Of a DNA stretch of 7,842 nucleotides, positions 1 through 6,700 are shown piece after piece. Within the stretch, counting starts at the first letter, position 1; each line of letters starts with the position of its first letter. The notes beneath the pieces are model-generated. The model did no database searches and was not told where the DNA came from. It was given only the letters and a program-made list of their open reading frames with translations. Origin of the DNA: CAZDUS01 sp964609375 (GTDB taxonomy: Bacteria > Verrucomicrobiota > Kiritimatiellia > CAIKKV01 > CAITUY01); the NCBI GenBank assembly GCA_964609375.1, contig CAZSSA010000100.1:1-7842 (forward strand). Reading direction: 5' to 3'. The position numbers were made by a program, and so were the translations under genes.

Positions 1-1985
1 CGGTTGAGGAAACCGACCGCGATACGGGAATGCTCCCGCTGGTCCGCGGCCTGCACCCAGACGCAGGGGTGGGCCTCGACGGCATGGCTTAGCGGCCCGT
101 CGAGCAGCAGGCCGAGCAGGTGGTGGAAGAACGCGTCGTTGGCCTCGCCCGGCATGACCTCGAGGTCCGCGGCGGAGTAGATCGCCCTTCCCTTTCCGAA
201 GCGATTGAGCACGACCACCGGCGCGGCCGTGTCCCGCCAGGGCGGGGAGCTGTGGATGCTGGCCCAGTTCTGGTTGCCCAGGCCGCCCCAGTCCTTGTGG
301 TAGGGAAGCGTGAGCGTGGCGAGGGCCTCGCCCGCCGGCCCCTCGGCCAGGCGTAGGGTGTGCGCGCCCTCGCCCGGCTTTCCCGGCAGGCCGAAGTGAC
401 TCAAGTTGCGCTGCGGCTCGATCAGTCGGGTCAGCCCCGCCCCGACGGGCTTGAGGTAGTTGACCGTGCCCAGGTCGTCGTCGGCCAGATGGCAGCCGAA
501 CACGTCGGCGAGTTGGAAGTCCGGGTGGCGCACGCCCTCCGTGGACACGAGCGACGTGTGGCCGCTGGCGTAAAGGCGGCCGCCGGCCTGGACGTAGGCG
601 CGGAAGGCGGCGATCTCGGCGTCGTCCATGCGCTGCACGTTCGGCAGGAGCACGGCCCGGTAGCGGGGGAGATCGCCCAGGCGGTTCCTGGCGATCACAC
701 CGAAGGAGATGTGGCGCTGCTGGAGCAACCGGCACAAGCCGCGCACCGAGCGCATATGCGGGTTGTTCCGCCCGCCGAAGTCCGCCTTGGTCAGGGGGCG
801 GCCGTTCTCCGCGAAGTCCACGCGTGACTCGGGGCTGAAGTACACGGCCACGTCCTCGATCGGCTCGCCGCCAAGGAACGGCTCGTACGCCTTCGTTTTG
901 CGGAACAGTTTTCCGATGCGCCGGTACACGGGCGGGTTCACCGTGCCGTCGAGGTTTACAGCGTCGATGGCCAGGAAGGCGGCGGAGAACAGGGTGGCCG
1001 CGAAGAACTCCTGCTCCATCTCCCCGGCGGGCTTGGTGCGCTCGTGGTCGCCGAGGTTGAGGCAACGGCTGGTCATGAACTCGATCGGCCGCCGGTTGGT
1101 CAGGTTGGTCAGCATCTTGCACGTGAAGAGTCCCGAGATCGGGTCGTCGTAGAAGTCCCCGCCCAGGAAGTCGCTGGCGCGCAGCGTGGCCAGATTCGTG
1201 CCCATGGCCCAGCTTGCCATGATCATGGCGCAGTTGTGGTAGACGGTCAATTCGGGGGAGCCCGGATGATGGCGCCGGTGCACCTCCTTGGCGTGCGAGG
1301 TGAGCATGGCGGCGAACTCCGCCATCCAGGCCTCCCGCGCCGCCTGCCAGCGGCACCAGGCCGGGGAGAACCAGTCCACCGTATCCGGGAATTCGGCGCC
1401 GGTCTCCTTGCGGTACCGGTCGCGGCAGTGGGGACAGACGCACAGCGTGGGCCAGAAGGTCATGTCGTAGAAGAGCCCGGCGAAGCGGTAGCCGCCGACC
1501 AGTTCCTCGATCTGGCGGCGAACGAAGTCCCGATAGTCCGGGTTGTTCGGGCAAACCAGGCCGTAACGGCTGCCCGAGAAACTGCCGATGTCGTGGCGGT
1601 CCTTCACGTTGTCACCGGGCGGTTGCTGGCGCCACTCCGGGCGCTCCAGGAAGGCCCAGTTGTTGTAGATGACGCTGTAATAGGCGATGGCGTCCAGGCC
1701 GCGGCGGCCGAGTTCGCCCAGCATTTCCCCCACGATGTCACGGCCGTGGAGATTTGCGTGCATCTTCCCGCTCTTCGTGGGCCAGTAGCACAGGCCGATG
1801 TGCGACTGGCAGTAGAACATCACGGCATCCAGGCCGGCCTGCGCGTAGAGACGGACCATGCGCGCCGGGTCGTACTTGGCGAGCAGGCCGGGGTGCCAAT
1901 CAGCGATGTGCATGTCCACCAGCATGCGGCGCCAGGAGCGCTGGAACCAGGGGACGGCGGATGAGTCTGTTTTGGCAGTGTTCAT
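1..1985 (-). CDS. GHL6-like hypothetical glycoside hydrolase with beta-galactosidase trimerisation-like domain (3' end beyond window)
   Basis: The frame is open from ATG at 1985 to the window edge (661 codons, no stop), so the C-terminus is missing. Residues ~20-200 look like the (beta/alpha)8 domain of the hypothetical glycosyl hydrolase 6 group: DMHIADWHPG near 25-33, AGLDAVMFYCQ (50-60), YYSVIYNNW (102-110), a VCPNNPDYRDFV stretch (144-155) and GLFYDMTFW (170-178), where D174 is the likely catalytic aspartate. This is followed by the family-typical CxCxxCRxRYxxETG motif (182-196). Residues ~375-500 resemble a GATase-like beta-galactosidase trimerisation domain (AVYFSPESR, LLPNVQRMDDAEI, AGGRLYASG). 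There is no signal peptide, so it is probably cytoplasmic. It starts one nucleotide after the stop of the upstream hydrolase, with no good Shine-Dalgarno, which suggests translational coupling in one transcript. Family assignment is from remembered motifs; the substrate is unknown. An alpha-fucosidase-like or GH42-like annotation is also possible. Confidence 0.78.
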   Translation of the reverse strand, partial: MNTAKTDSSAVPWFQRSWRRMLVDMHIADWHPGLLAKYDPARMVRLYAQAGLDAVMFYCQSHIGLCYWPTKSGKMHANLHGRDIVGEMLGELGRRGLDAIAYYSVIYNNWAFLERPEWRQQPPGDNVKDRHDIGSFSGSRYGLVCPNNPDYRDFVRRQIEELVGGYRFAGLFYDMTFWPTLCVCPHCRDRYRKETGAEFPDTVDWFSPAWCRWQAAREAWMAEFAAMLTSHAKEVHRRHHPGSPELTVYHNCAMIMASWAMGTNLATLRASDFLGGDFYDDPISGLFTCKMLTNLTNRRPIEFMTSRCLNLGDHERTKPAGEMEQEFFAATLFSAAFLAIDAVNLDGTVNPPVYRRIGKLFRKTKAYEPFLGGEPIEDVAVYFSPESRVDFAENGRPLTKADFGGRNNPHMRSVRGLCRLLQQRHISFGVIARNRLGDLPRYRAVLLPNVQRMDDAEIAAFRAYVQAGGRLYASGHTSLVSTEGVRHPDFQLADVFGCHLADDDLGTVNYLKPVGAGLTRLIEPQRNLSHFGLPGKPGEGAHTLRLAEGPAGEALATLTLPYHKDWGGLGNQNWASIHSSPPWRDTAAPVVVLNRFGKGRAIYSAADLEVMPGEANDAFFHHLLGLLLDGPLSHAVEAHPCVWVQAADQREHSRIAVGFLN

Positions 1986-1986
1986 G

Positions 1987-4900
1987 TTATGTTTGGAAAT
2001 CCAGTTCGCACCAGTAGTTGACGGTCTCGCGGTCGAGCTCCACACTCACGCGGTCGCCTGCCTGAGAAGCCTTGGCCGTCTCCAGGGATCGGCCCTCCCC
2101 ATCGACGAGCCTCGCGCCGCGCAGGCGGCCGGTATGCCGCAGGACGATGCGGCCAGCGCCCTCGCTCAGCTTGACCTTCAACCGCGCACTCCGCTCGATC
2201 GGCCGGCCGTCCTCGCTGTAAACGAGCGCGGTACCGCCCTCGCCCGTCACCGCCACGCCGTCGCGATTCGAGAGCGTGATGGCCTCCACGAGCACCGGAA
2301 GTCCCTCCACCAGGTGCAGCATGCCGCCCTGCGCGCAGGTCAACCGCCATGGGCCGATGCGCGTCTCTGCGGGCCCGAGATCGGGCTCGCGCGCGACAAT
2401 CCAGACCGTGCCGCGGGAGGTCGGCCGGCAGAAGACCTCGCTGTCTTGCGGATCGGCGTCGGGCGGCTCCACGCCCGCCGCCGTGAGAAGCCGGCGGTAG
2501 AGAGGGGGCAGCAGGCGCCGGTCACGGGATTCGGGCCGGATCGGTGCGTGGACGTAGGTGCCACGACCCAGGCGCCAGGAGGCGCTGGCCACACCCTCGG
2601 CCGCCTCGCCGAACGAGAAGGTTCCAAGCACGCCACCGTGGCCGCGCAGGTCCAGGACCACGAGCAGGATCTCGTGCCGGCCGGCCGGCAGGTCGCAAGG
2701 CAGGACGTAGGACTCACCCCAGCCGTAGGCGCTGCCGACCAACCGCCCGTCCACGTAGACCCAGAGGTTCGTGCGGGGCATGCCTTGTTCCCCGCACGGG
2801 CCACGGACGTAGAGTACGCCGAGCGGCAGTTCCATGCCGAGCGCGCCGCAGTGGCCGGGCAACTCCACAGTGGCGCGCAGAAGGTAGTGCGCGCCCGGCC
2901 GGATGCCGGCGTTGAAGGAGTCGCGGACCAGACCCCAGGCTTCGCCAGACCGGCAAGGATTCCAGACCGTGATCGCCGGGTCGCTGAGGTCGTCAACGCG
3001 GACCTCGTTGGTGATGAGATCCTGCGGGATATCGCCCGCGAAGGCCCATTCCCAGCCTGAGACCTCGACGGCCTTGCCGCCCAGGGCCAAGGTGGGTTCG
3101 CTCGCCGCCGCAGGTTCGGCCAGGAGCGGGGCGCCGCCCGACTGGTAGAGCGCGCCGCCCGCGCGCACATGCGCCAGCAGCCGCTCGCGCAGGGGCGCCA
3201 GCAGGTCGGCGGGCGGATCGATCAGGCAGACGAGGCGCGGACTCTTCTCCAGCCCCTCGGCCAGGTCCGCGTAGTCCACCACGAGGGGATTCTGCAGGAG
3301 GCCGGCGAAGGCCTGCACGATGTTGAACAGCATGTCCCAATCCCGGCGGGGATAGGCCACGAGCACCGCCTCGCGCTCCGGATCCACGAGGCCGAGGCGG
3401 TCGAAAAGCCGGATGCCGTCGGCCATGGCCCGGCCGCTGGGCTTGAGGACGCCGTCATCGCGGGTCCCCACGCCCAATTCGTCGTCCCAGCGCTCGCCGC
3501 CCCACATGTCGATGCGCAGGCGCGCCTGCCGGGTCCAGCCCCAGGGCTGGAAGCCGCAGGCGCCGCCGCCGTAGCAGGCGTGCTGCAGGCGGATCATCTT
3601 GCGGCGCTGGCGATCCTCCTGGCTGGCCGCGCAGCCATGGGAGTTCCAGACTTCATGGGAGAAGTAAGGCAGCAGGCCGCGGACCACCAGCGAGCTGTCG
3701 CCGTGCATGGAGTTGGCGGCGACGGAGCGAGGCATGTCCAGCCGTTCGATGAACGAACCGAGCAGGATCGGATGCCGATCCCCGGCGGCCCGGAAGGCGG
3801 CGATCCGTTCCGACACCCAGTCCCGCATGCGAGGATGGTTTGCGTCCGGCTCGTTCCAGAGGTCCCAGAAGAGGCCGGGCCAGTCGCGGTAACGGGCGGC
3901 GAGCGCGGCGATGAAGCGGTCCTGCTCGGCCATGCGCGCCGGGTCAGAGGTCGCCGCGTCCTGGCAGTCCTTGCCACACCATCCCTTCGGGTTGCCCATC
4001 TCCTCGGGCACCAGGGTGAAGAGGTCGGGATGGAAGACGATGCCGTGCTTGTGGCAGAGCTGGACGAACATATCGAAGACACGCCAGTCGCGCTCTCCGG
4101 GCTGCGGGTCATTGGCGCAGACGGAAAAGTAGTCATCGAACGGCAGCGGGCGGTTTGCCAGGTGACGGCGGCTGTAGTCGCGGAACCACTTGCTGTGATG
4201 GTAGTGTGGCCGCAGCATGCGGATGCCGAGGTCGCGCATCTGCGCCAGGTCCGCGTCGATCTTGGCCGGATCCGGGCGGATCCACATCAGCTCACCCACG
4301 CGGGACTCGTAGTAGTTCATGCCGTGTAGCAGTTCCGTGCCACCATCGGCGCTACGGAAATAGCCGTTGCCCGGCTCCATAAGCCGCCCGCGGGAGGCGA
4401 GACCCGGATTCCAACGGAGAAAGCCCGTGCCCGCGCGGTCCACGGTGGCGCCACCCTCCTCCAGCCTGGCTTCGACCCGGAAATCGTCCCCCGCACCGGG
4501 AACCGCCCACTCCACGGCCACGCATTCGCAGGCCGAGGCGCCGACGCGCAGGTCCAGCCGCCATTCCTTGAGCACGCGTCCCTCCTGTTTGAGCGCCAGG
4601 AAAAGGGCAGCGAACACATCCCGCCCGCCGCGGTTGCGCACCCGGGCCGAAATGCGAATCGTCTCGCCGTCCCGGTAGCAGGGCAGGTCGGTCTCCAATC
4701 GATGAAGAGTGAGGGGATGGCAGGCCAGACCCACCAGTCGACTCAGGAGTGCCGCGGCATCCTTCCGGCGCGGGTCGAGCGCGTGCGCCTCGCCCTCCAT
4801 GCACACGATCACCCAGCGGCCGCCGCCCTGCCAGTCCTTCACAAGGTGCACGCCATGCTTCAACACCCGGCCGAAGCGGTCCGTCCCACTGACCAGTGGG

Positions 4901-5460
4901 ATGCCCTCGCGGACCGGGTAACGCTCCGGAAAGACATTGCCGGCCGGTGGGTGGCTGTAGTGACGGCCATCGCCGGTGTTCACGGTCACGCAGGGACCGG
5001 TGTCCGCGCCCGGCCATGAGGCCGGCAGTTCGGGAAGGAAGGCCGTATCGGCGATGCAGCGGCTCGGCGCCACATCCGGCTGGTAGTACTTGAAGCCCAG
5101 TTCGCCGAGCGCATCCTGGCAGGGATCGGCGCCCCCGACCGGCTCCCAGCCGCCATTCCGCTCCTCCATCATCCGGCCGAAGCCCGCGCCGCCGGTGGTC
5201 ATGACGTTGCCGCCCCAGCTCACGAAACGGCAGAGCCCCTTCCACGCCTTGGCCGGGAAGACGTCGCCGTAAGGCAGGATCAGCAGATCCGTCGCCGTGG
5301 GATCGAGCGCGGACAGGCCGGCCGCCGGAAGCCACTGGATCCGGCACGATCCGCCCAGCGCCTCGCCGACCCAGGCCGGCGTGAAGCCGTCCGGTACGCC
5401 GGAAGCCGGCAGTCCCGGCTCGCGCAGGATGGAGATGGTTCGTGTCATATTGCTGTCCAT
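1987..5460 (-). CDS. large multidomain clan GH-A-like glycoside hydrolase (~1157 aa)
   Basis: Numbering is from ATG 5460. Residues ~55-250 form a GATase/trimerisation-like alpha/beta module (DLLILPYGDVFPAKAW, FVSWGGNVMTTGG). Residues ~255-350 look like an Ig-like beta-sandwich (RISARVRNRGG). Residues ~365-690 form the catalytic barrel: GMNYYESR, RPHYHHSKWF, FHPDLF, then FWDLWNEPD with E537 as candidate acid/base after beta-4, FSHEVWNSHG with E603 as candidate nucleophile, and FQPWGW (637-642) as the usual aromatic strand 8. A second GATase-like stretch (LVCLIDPPADLL, AHVRAGGALYQSGG) lies at ~740-776, and a jelly-roll-like ligand-binding region at ~855-950 (NLWVYVDGRLVGSAYGWG). The C-terminus is beta-rich. 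There is no signal peptide. The first gene of the unit, it is followed after 1 nt by the GHL6-like gene. The start is uncertain: ATG 5460 or 5448, GTG 5475 (GGAG 5 nt upstream) or TTG 5577 (GGGGAG 4 nt upstream). I chose 5460 because the TTG extension is Gly-rich and unfolded-looking. The CAZy family and substrate cannot be told from sequence alone. Confidence 0.85.
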   Translation of the reverse strand: MDSNMTRTISILREPGLPASGVPDGFTPAWVGEALGGSCRIQWLPAAGLSALDPTATDLLILPYGDVFPAKAWKGLCRFVSWGGNVMTTGGAGFGRMMEERNGGWEPVGGADPCQDALGELGFKYYQPDVAPSRCIADTAFLPELPASWPGADTGPCVTVNTGDGRHYSHPPAGNVFPERYPVREGIPLVSGTDRFGRVLKHGVHLVKDWQGGGRWVIVCMEGEAHALDPRRKDAAALLSRLVGLACHPLTLHRLETDLPCYRDGETIRISARVRNRGGRDVFAALFLALKQEGRVLKEWRLDLRVGASACECVAVEWAVPGAGDDFRVEARLEEGGATVDRAGTGFLRWNPGLASRGRLMEPGNGYFRSADGGTELLHGMNYYESRVGELMWIRPDPAKIDADLAQMRDLGIRMLRPHYHHSKWFRDYSRRHLANRPLPFDDYFSVCANDPQPGERDWRVFDMFVQLCHKHGIVFHPDLFTLVPEEMGNPKGWCGKDCQDAATSDPARMAEQDRFIAALAARYRDWPGLFWDLWNEPDANHPRMRDWVSERIAAFRAAGDRHPILLGSFIERLDMPRSVAANSMHGDSSLVVRGLLPYFSHEVWNSHGCAASQEDRQRRKMIRLQHACYGGGACGFQPWGWTRQARLRIDMWGGERWDDELGVGTRDDGVLKPSGRAMADGIRLFDRLGLVDPEREAVLVAYPRRDWDMLFNIVQAFAGLLQNPLVVDYADLAEGLEKSPRLVCLIDPPADLLAPLRERLLAHVRAGGALYQSGGAPLLAEPAAASEPTLALGGKAVEVSGWEWAFAGDIPQDLITNEVRVDDLSDPAITVWNPCRSGEAWGLVRDSFNAGIRPGAHYLLRATVELPGHCGALGMELPLGVLYVRGPCGEQGMPRTNLWVYVDGRLVGSAYGWGESYVLPCDLPAGRHEILLVVLDLRGHGGVLGTFSFGEAAEGVASASWRLGRGTYVHAPIRPESRDRRLLPPLYRRLLTAAGVEPPDADPQDSEVFCRPTSRGTVWIVAREPDLGPAETRIGPWRLTCAQGGMLHLVEGLPVLVEAITLSNRDGVAVTGEGGTALVYSEDGRPIERSARLKVKLSEGAGRIVLRHTGRLRGARLVDGEGRSLETAKASQAGDRVSVELDRETVNYWCELDFQT

Positions 5461-5604
5461 GATCCTGTTACGCACATCCTCTCCAGCGCCCTCCGCCTCG
5501 CGCTTGCCTTTTCCACCCGAGGAGGCTCCGCCCCCCCGTCCATGATGAACACCTTCGCCAAGGTTAGCCGTTTTCAAGCGTCTCCCCGCTTTGTCATCTA
5601 GTAT
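5445..5604 (-). promoter_or_regulatory. 5' leader of the hydrolase operon, with a possible 32-codon upstream ORF
   Basis: The predicted transcript leader carries several possible starts. A small ORF begins at ATG 5543 and ends in a TGA (5447-5445) that overlaps ATG 5448 of the hydrolase as ATGA. It is preceded by a weak AAGG. TTG 5577 has GGGGAG at 5587-5582, and GTG 5475 has GGAG at 5484-5481. The small ORF could couple translation to the ATG 5448 start, or it could be chance; its product is Arg/Ala-rich with no recognisable feature. Confidence 0.3.
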
Positions 5605-5610
5605 TGATAG

Positions 5611-5638
5611 ACTATAAAAAGCAGAACGATGCTGTCAA
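5611..5638 (-). promoter_or_regulatory. sigma70-type promoter for the hydrolase operon
   Basis: On the minus strand a perfect TTGACA (5638-5633) is followed, after 16 nt, by TATAGT (5616-5611), a 5/6 match to TATAAT, in a locally AT-rich stretch. Transcription would begin near 5604, giving a leader of about 145 nt to ATG 5460 or only about 27 nt to TTG 5577. The -35 box lies in the centre of an inverted repeat, described separately. No other strong promoter is seen between here and the hydrolase gene. Confidence 0.65.
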
Positions 5639-5645
5639 CATCGTT
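5625..5645. promoter_or_regulatory. operator-like dyad AACGATG-N7-CATCGTT over the -35 box
   Basis: Arms AACGATG (5625-5631) and CATCGTT (5639-5645) are exact inverse complements separated by 7 nt, and the 7-nt centre contains the TTGACA hexamer. A 21-bp perfect dyad centred on a -35 element is the geometry expected of a repressor binding site. The regulator is not in the window. Role is inferred from position and symmetry only. Confidence 0.5.
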
Positions 5646-5679
5646 TCCCCGTTGCTTGAGTTCTGGCTTTTATGATGAT

Positions 5680-5708
5680 CCCCTCCTTGGAGGGGTTAGG
5701 GGTGGGTT
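5680..5708. repeat. CCCCTCC/GGAGGGG palindrome with TTAGGGGTGGGTT tail
   Basis: A perfect 7-bp inverted repeat with a 2-nt centre (5680-5695) is followed by a G-rich tail. I recall similar strings as a common intergenic repeat in environmental bacterial genomes, but cannot verify this here. It lies about 40 bp upstream of the operator-like dyad. It is not followed by a T-run, so a classical terminator is unlikely. Confidence 0.45.
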
Positions 5709-6016
5709 GTGCGGAAAACGACCTTAACTAAGCGCCATTCGGGACAGGCCCTGCGAGAACGTTTGAGCCTACCGCCGACGGACAAATGCAAACCTGGCAG
5801 GGTCCTCGATGCAATTTTCCCGGCCACTTGAGGCTCGTATTCGTTCATTGTTGAGCCATATCCGGCTTTTATTGATACAATATATTGACTTCCGTCTGTC
5901 GTCGCCCTATGGTTGCTCGCATGAACCGCAATATGTCTTGACGGACGCATTGCCAATGTCCCTCTCTATGCCGTGGCGTCGCTTCCGGACCGACTCTCCA
6001 AGCCGCATTGAGAATA
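5709..6016. other. intergenic stretch, no gene recognised
   Basis: Open frames here (for example 5696-5956 on the minus strand) have no recognisable domain, no convincing ribosome binding site and unlikely composition. The stretch is more AT-rich around 5860-5890. A string reading TGGCGCTTAGTTAAGG on the minus strand (5737-5722) resembles insertion-sequence-end-like sequences I have seen in these phyla, but there is no transposase and no second end, so it is not called. Confidence 0.5.
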
Positions 6017-6145
6017 GCGGCAGCACAGGTCCTTTTCCAGCTCTCTTCCTGGGTTCCGAAACGGGGCACCCAAATCCGTAATCGTTTGTCTGCAAATCAA
6101 CGACTTGCAACTGATCTTCCCAAAAACTCTGAGCTCAGGGGGCAG
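6017..6145 (+). repeat. dispersed repeat, copy 1 (31-bp unit A plus 100-bp unit B)
   Basis: Positions 6017-6047 match 6886-6916 with one mismatch in 31 bp. Positions 6046-6145 match 6793-6892 with 22 mismatches and no gap over 100 bp (78% identity), in direct orientation. In this copy A precedes B; in the other copy B precedes A. The shared GCGGCAG at the join suggests a tandem unit of roughly 122 bp. The unit ends 6 bp before the foldback element begins. Confidence 0.8.
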
Positions 6146-6151
6146 TAACAT

Positions 6152-6203
6152 AAATCAGGATTCACCACCCGCCGAGTACGGCTAGAGGCACCGAGGCACG
6201 GAG
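6152..6203 (+). repeat. left 52-bp terminal inverted repeat
   Basis: This is an exact inverse complement of 6701-6752. Reading inward it starts AAATCAGGATTCACCACCC and ends in an iterated GAGGCACCGAGGCACGGAG string. From memory, GAGGCACNGAGGCAC-type strings often flank GxxExxY genes, which fits the fragment inside. Confidence 0.95.
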
Positions 6204-6235
6204 CAGCCTTCGCCAAGGTGGCCATAGAAGATAAT

Positions 6236-6287
6236 GTTTCGCGTAGTTTCCGGAAGCGGAGTACCGTTTCCGGAAACTACGCGAAAC
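6236..6287. repeat. long hairpin 1 (24-bp stem, AGTA loop)
   Basis: Arms 6236-6259 and 6264-6287 pair at 23 of 24 positions, the exception being one G-T at 6256/6267, around a 4-nt loop. The right arm also contains the self-palindrome GTTTCCGGAAAC. It lies in the left arm of the foldback element at the position that corresponds to hairpin 2 in the right arm. Confidence 0.9.
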
Positions 6288-6317
6288 CCCTCTTGAAGGA
6301 AGATAAAGAGGGGGAGA

Positions 6318-6575
6318 AGCCGAGTGAATTTCCTCCAAACAGGAAACGGCCTTGATCTCAACAATAACTTCATTGTTAACCATAAGGTCCAGGCGCAGGT
6401 TATCACCGACCGGGTCACCTTTATAGATCAAGGGTAATGGCATTTGGCTGACGAAGGGTATCATTCGCAGCATTAATTCCCGGCAGAGGCTTTTCTGGTA
6501 AATCTCCTCGTAGAGTCCTGGTCCCCAATGCTTATGTACTTCAATGGCGGCGCCGAAATATAATCAAAACCGGAC
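6318..6575 (-). pseudogene. GxxExxY family gene fragment (PD-(D/E)XK-like), truncated and frameshifted
   Basis: From 6554 to 6318 the minus strand encodes 79 residues with clear family features: GAAIEVHKHWGPGLYEEIY (the GxxExxY motif is GLYEEIY), then PLPLIYKGD, RLDLMV with the candidate catalytic Asp, and VIVEIKAV with the ExK pair of the PD-(D/E)XK fold. Just upstream, GFDYI, which should join GAAIEVH, is in another frame, with a one-base shift near 6555-6560 and an in-frame TGA before it. The C-terminal third normally found in this ~120-residue family is missing. After EEIHSA the frame runs into the inverted-repeat arm and stops at 6162. The function of the family is unknown to me beyond the nuclease-like fold. 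It is clearly broken, and no good start codon or ribosome binding site is linked to it. Confidence 0.75.
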
Positions 6576-6609
6576 TTCTCCTCCCCCTCTATGTGTTCCT
6601 TCGAAAAAC

Positions 6610-6658
6610 GTGGCGAGAATCTCAGCCACGGTATTTCCGTGGATGAGATTCTCGCCAC
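6610..6658. repeat. long hairpin 2 (22-bp stem with one mismatch, 5-nt loop)
   Basis: Arms 6610-6631 and 6637-6658 pair at 21 of 22 positions (mismatch 6625/6643) around TATTT. On the minus strand the stem is followed by GTTTTT, so it could also act as an intrinsic terminator. Its tip (CGG, A-rich loop, CCG) matches that of hairpin 1 when the arms are superimposed, but the stem sequence differs. Confidence 0.9.
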
Positions 6659-6700
6659 ATTGTCTTTTCTTTTCCGGCCTTCGTAGATTGGCGGAGTAGA

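Noticed and set aside
1044..1964. 306-codon plus-strand open frame
   Set aside because: It is a shadow of the GHL6-like gene, which is open over its whole visible length and has family motifs.
1858..3060. 400-codon plus-strand open frame spanning the gene junction
   Set aside because: It overlaps both minus-strand genes; the composition is typical of an antisense frame and there is no ribosome binding site.
3169..4329. 386-codon plus-strand open frame antisense to the hydrolase
   Set aside because: It lies fully inside a better-supported minus-strand gene with clear motifs. Long antisense frames are expected in GC-rich DNA, and its product has no recognisable domain.
5885..5913. Plus-strand TTGACT, 17 nt, TATGGT promoter-like match
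   Set aside because: The -10 is only 4/6 and no plus-strand gene follows; such matches are common in AT-rich patches.
5696..5956. 86-codon minus-strand open frame
   Set aside because: It has no domain, no good ribosome binding site, and overlaps the G-rich palindrome region.
6278..6317. Second frameshift of GxxExxY, reading LLPLFIFLQEGFRV as a continuation after EEIHSA
   Set aside because: The resemblance to the family's C-terminal part is tempting, but this stretch is the inverted copy of the right arm (GAAGGAA/AGAGGGGGAG block), so truncation at the arm is the simpler reading.
6162..6473. 103-codon minus-strand open frame taken as an intact small gene
   Set aside because: It starts inside the GxxExxY fragment and its C-terminal half is simply translated inverted-repeat arm, so it is part of a pseudogene.
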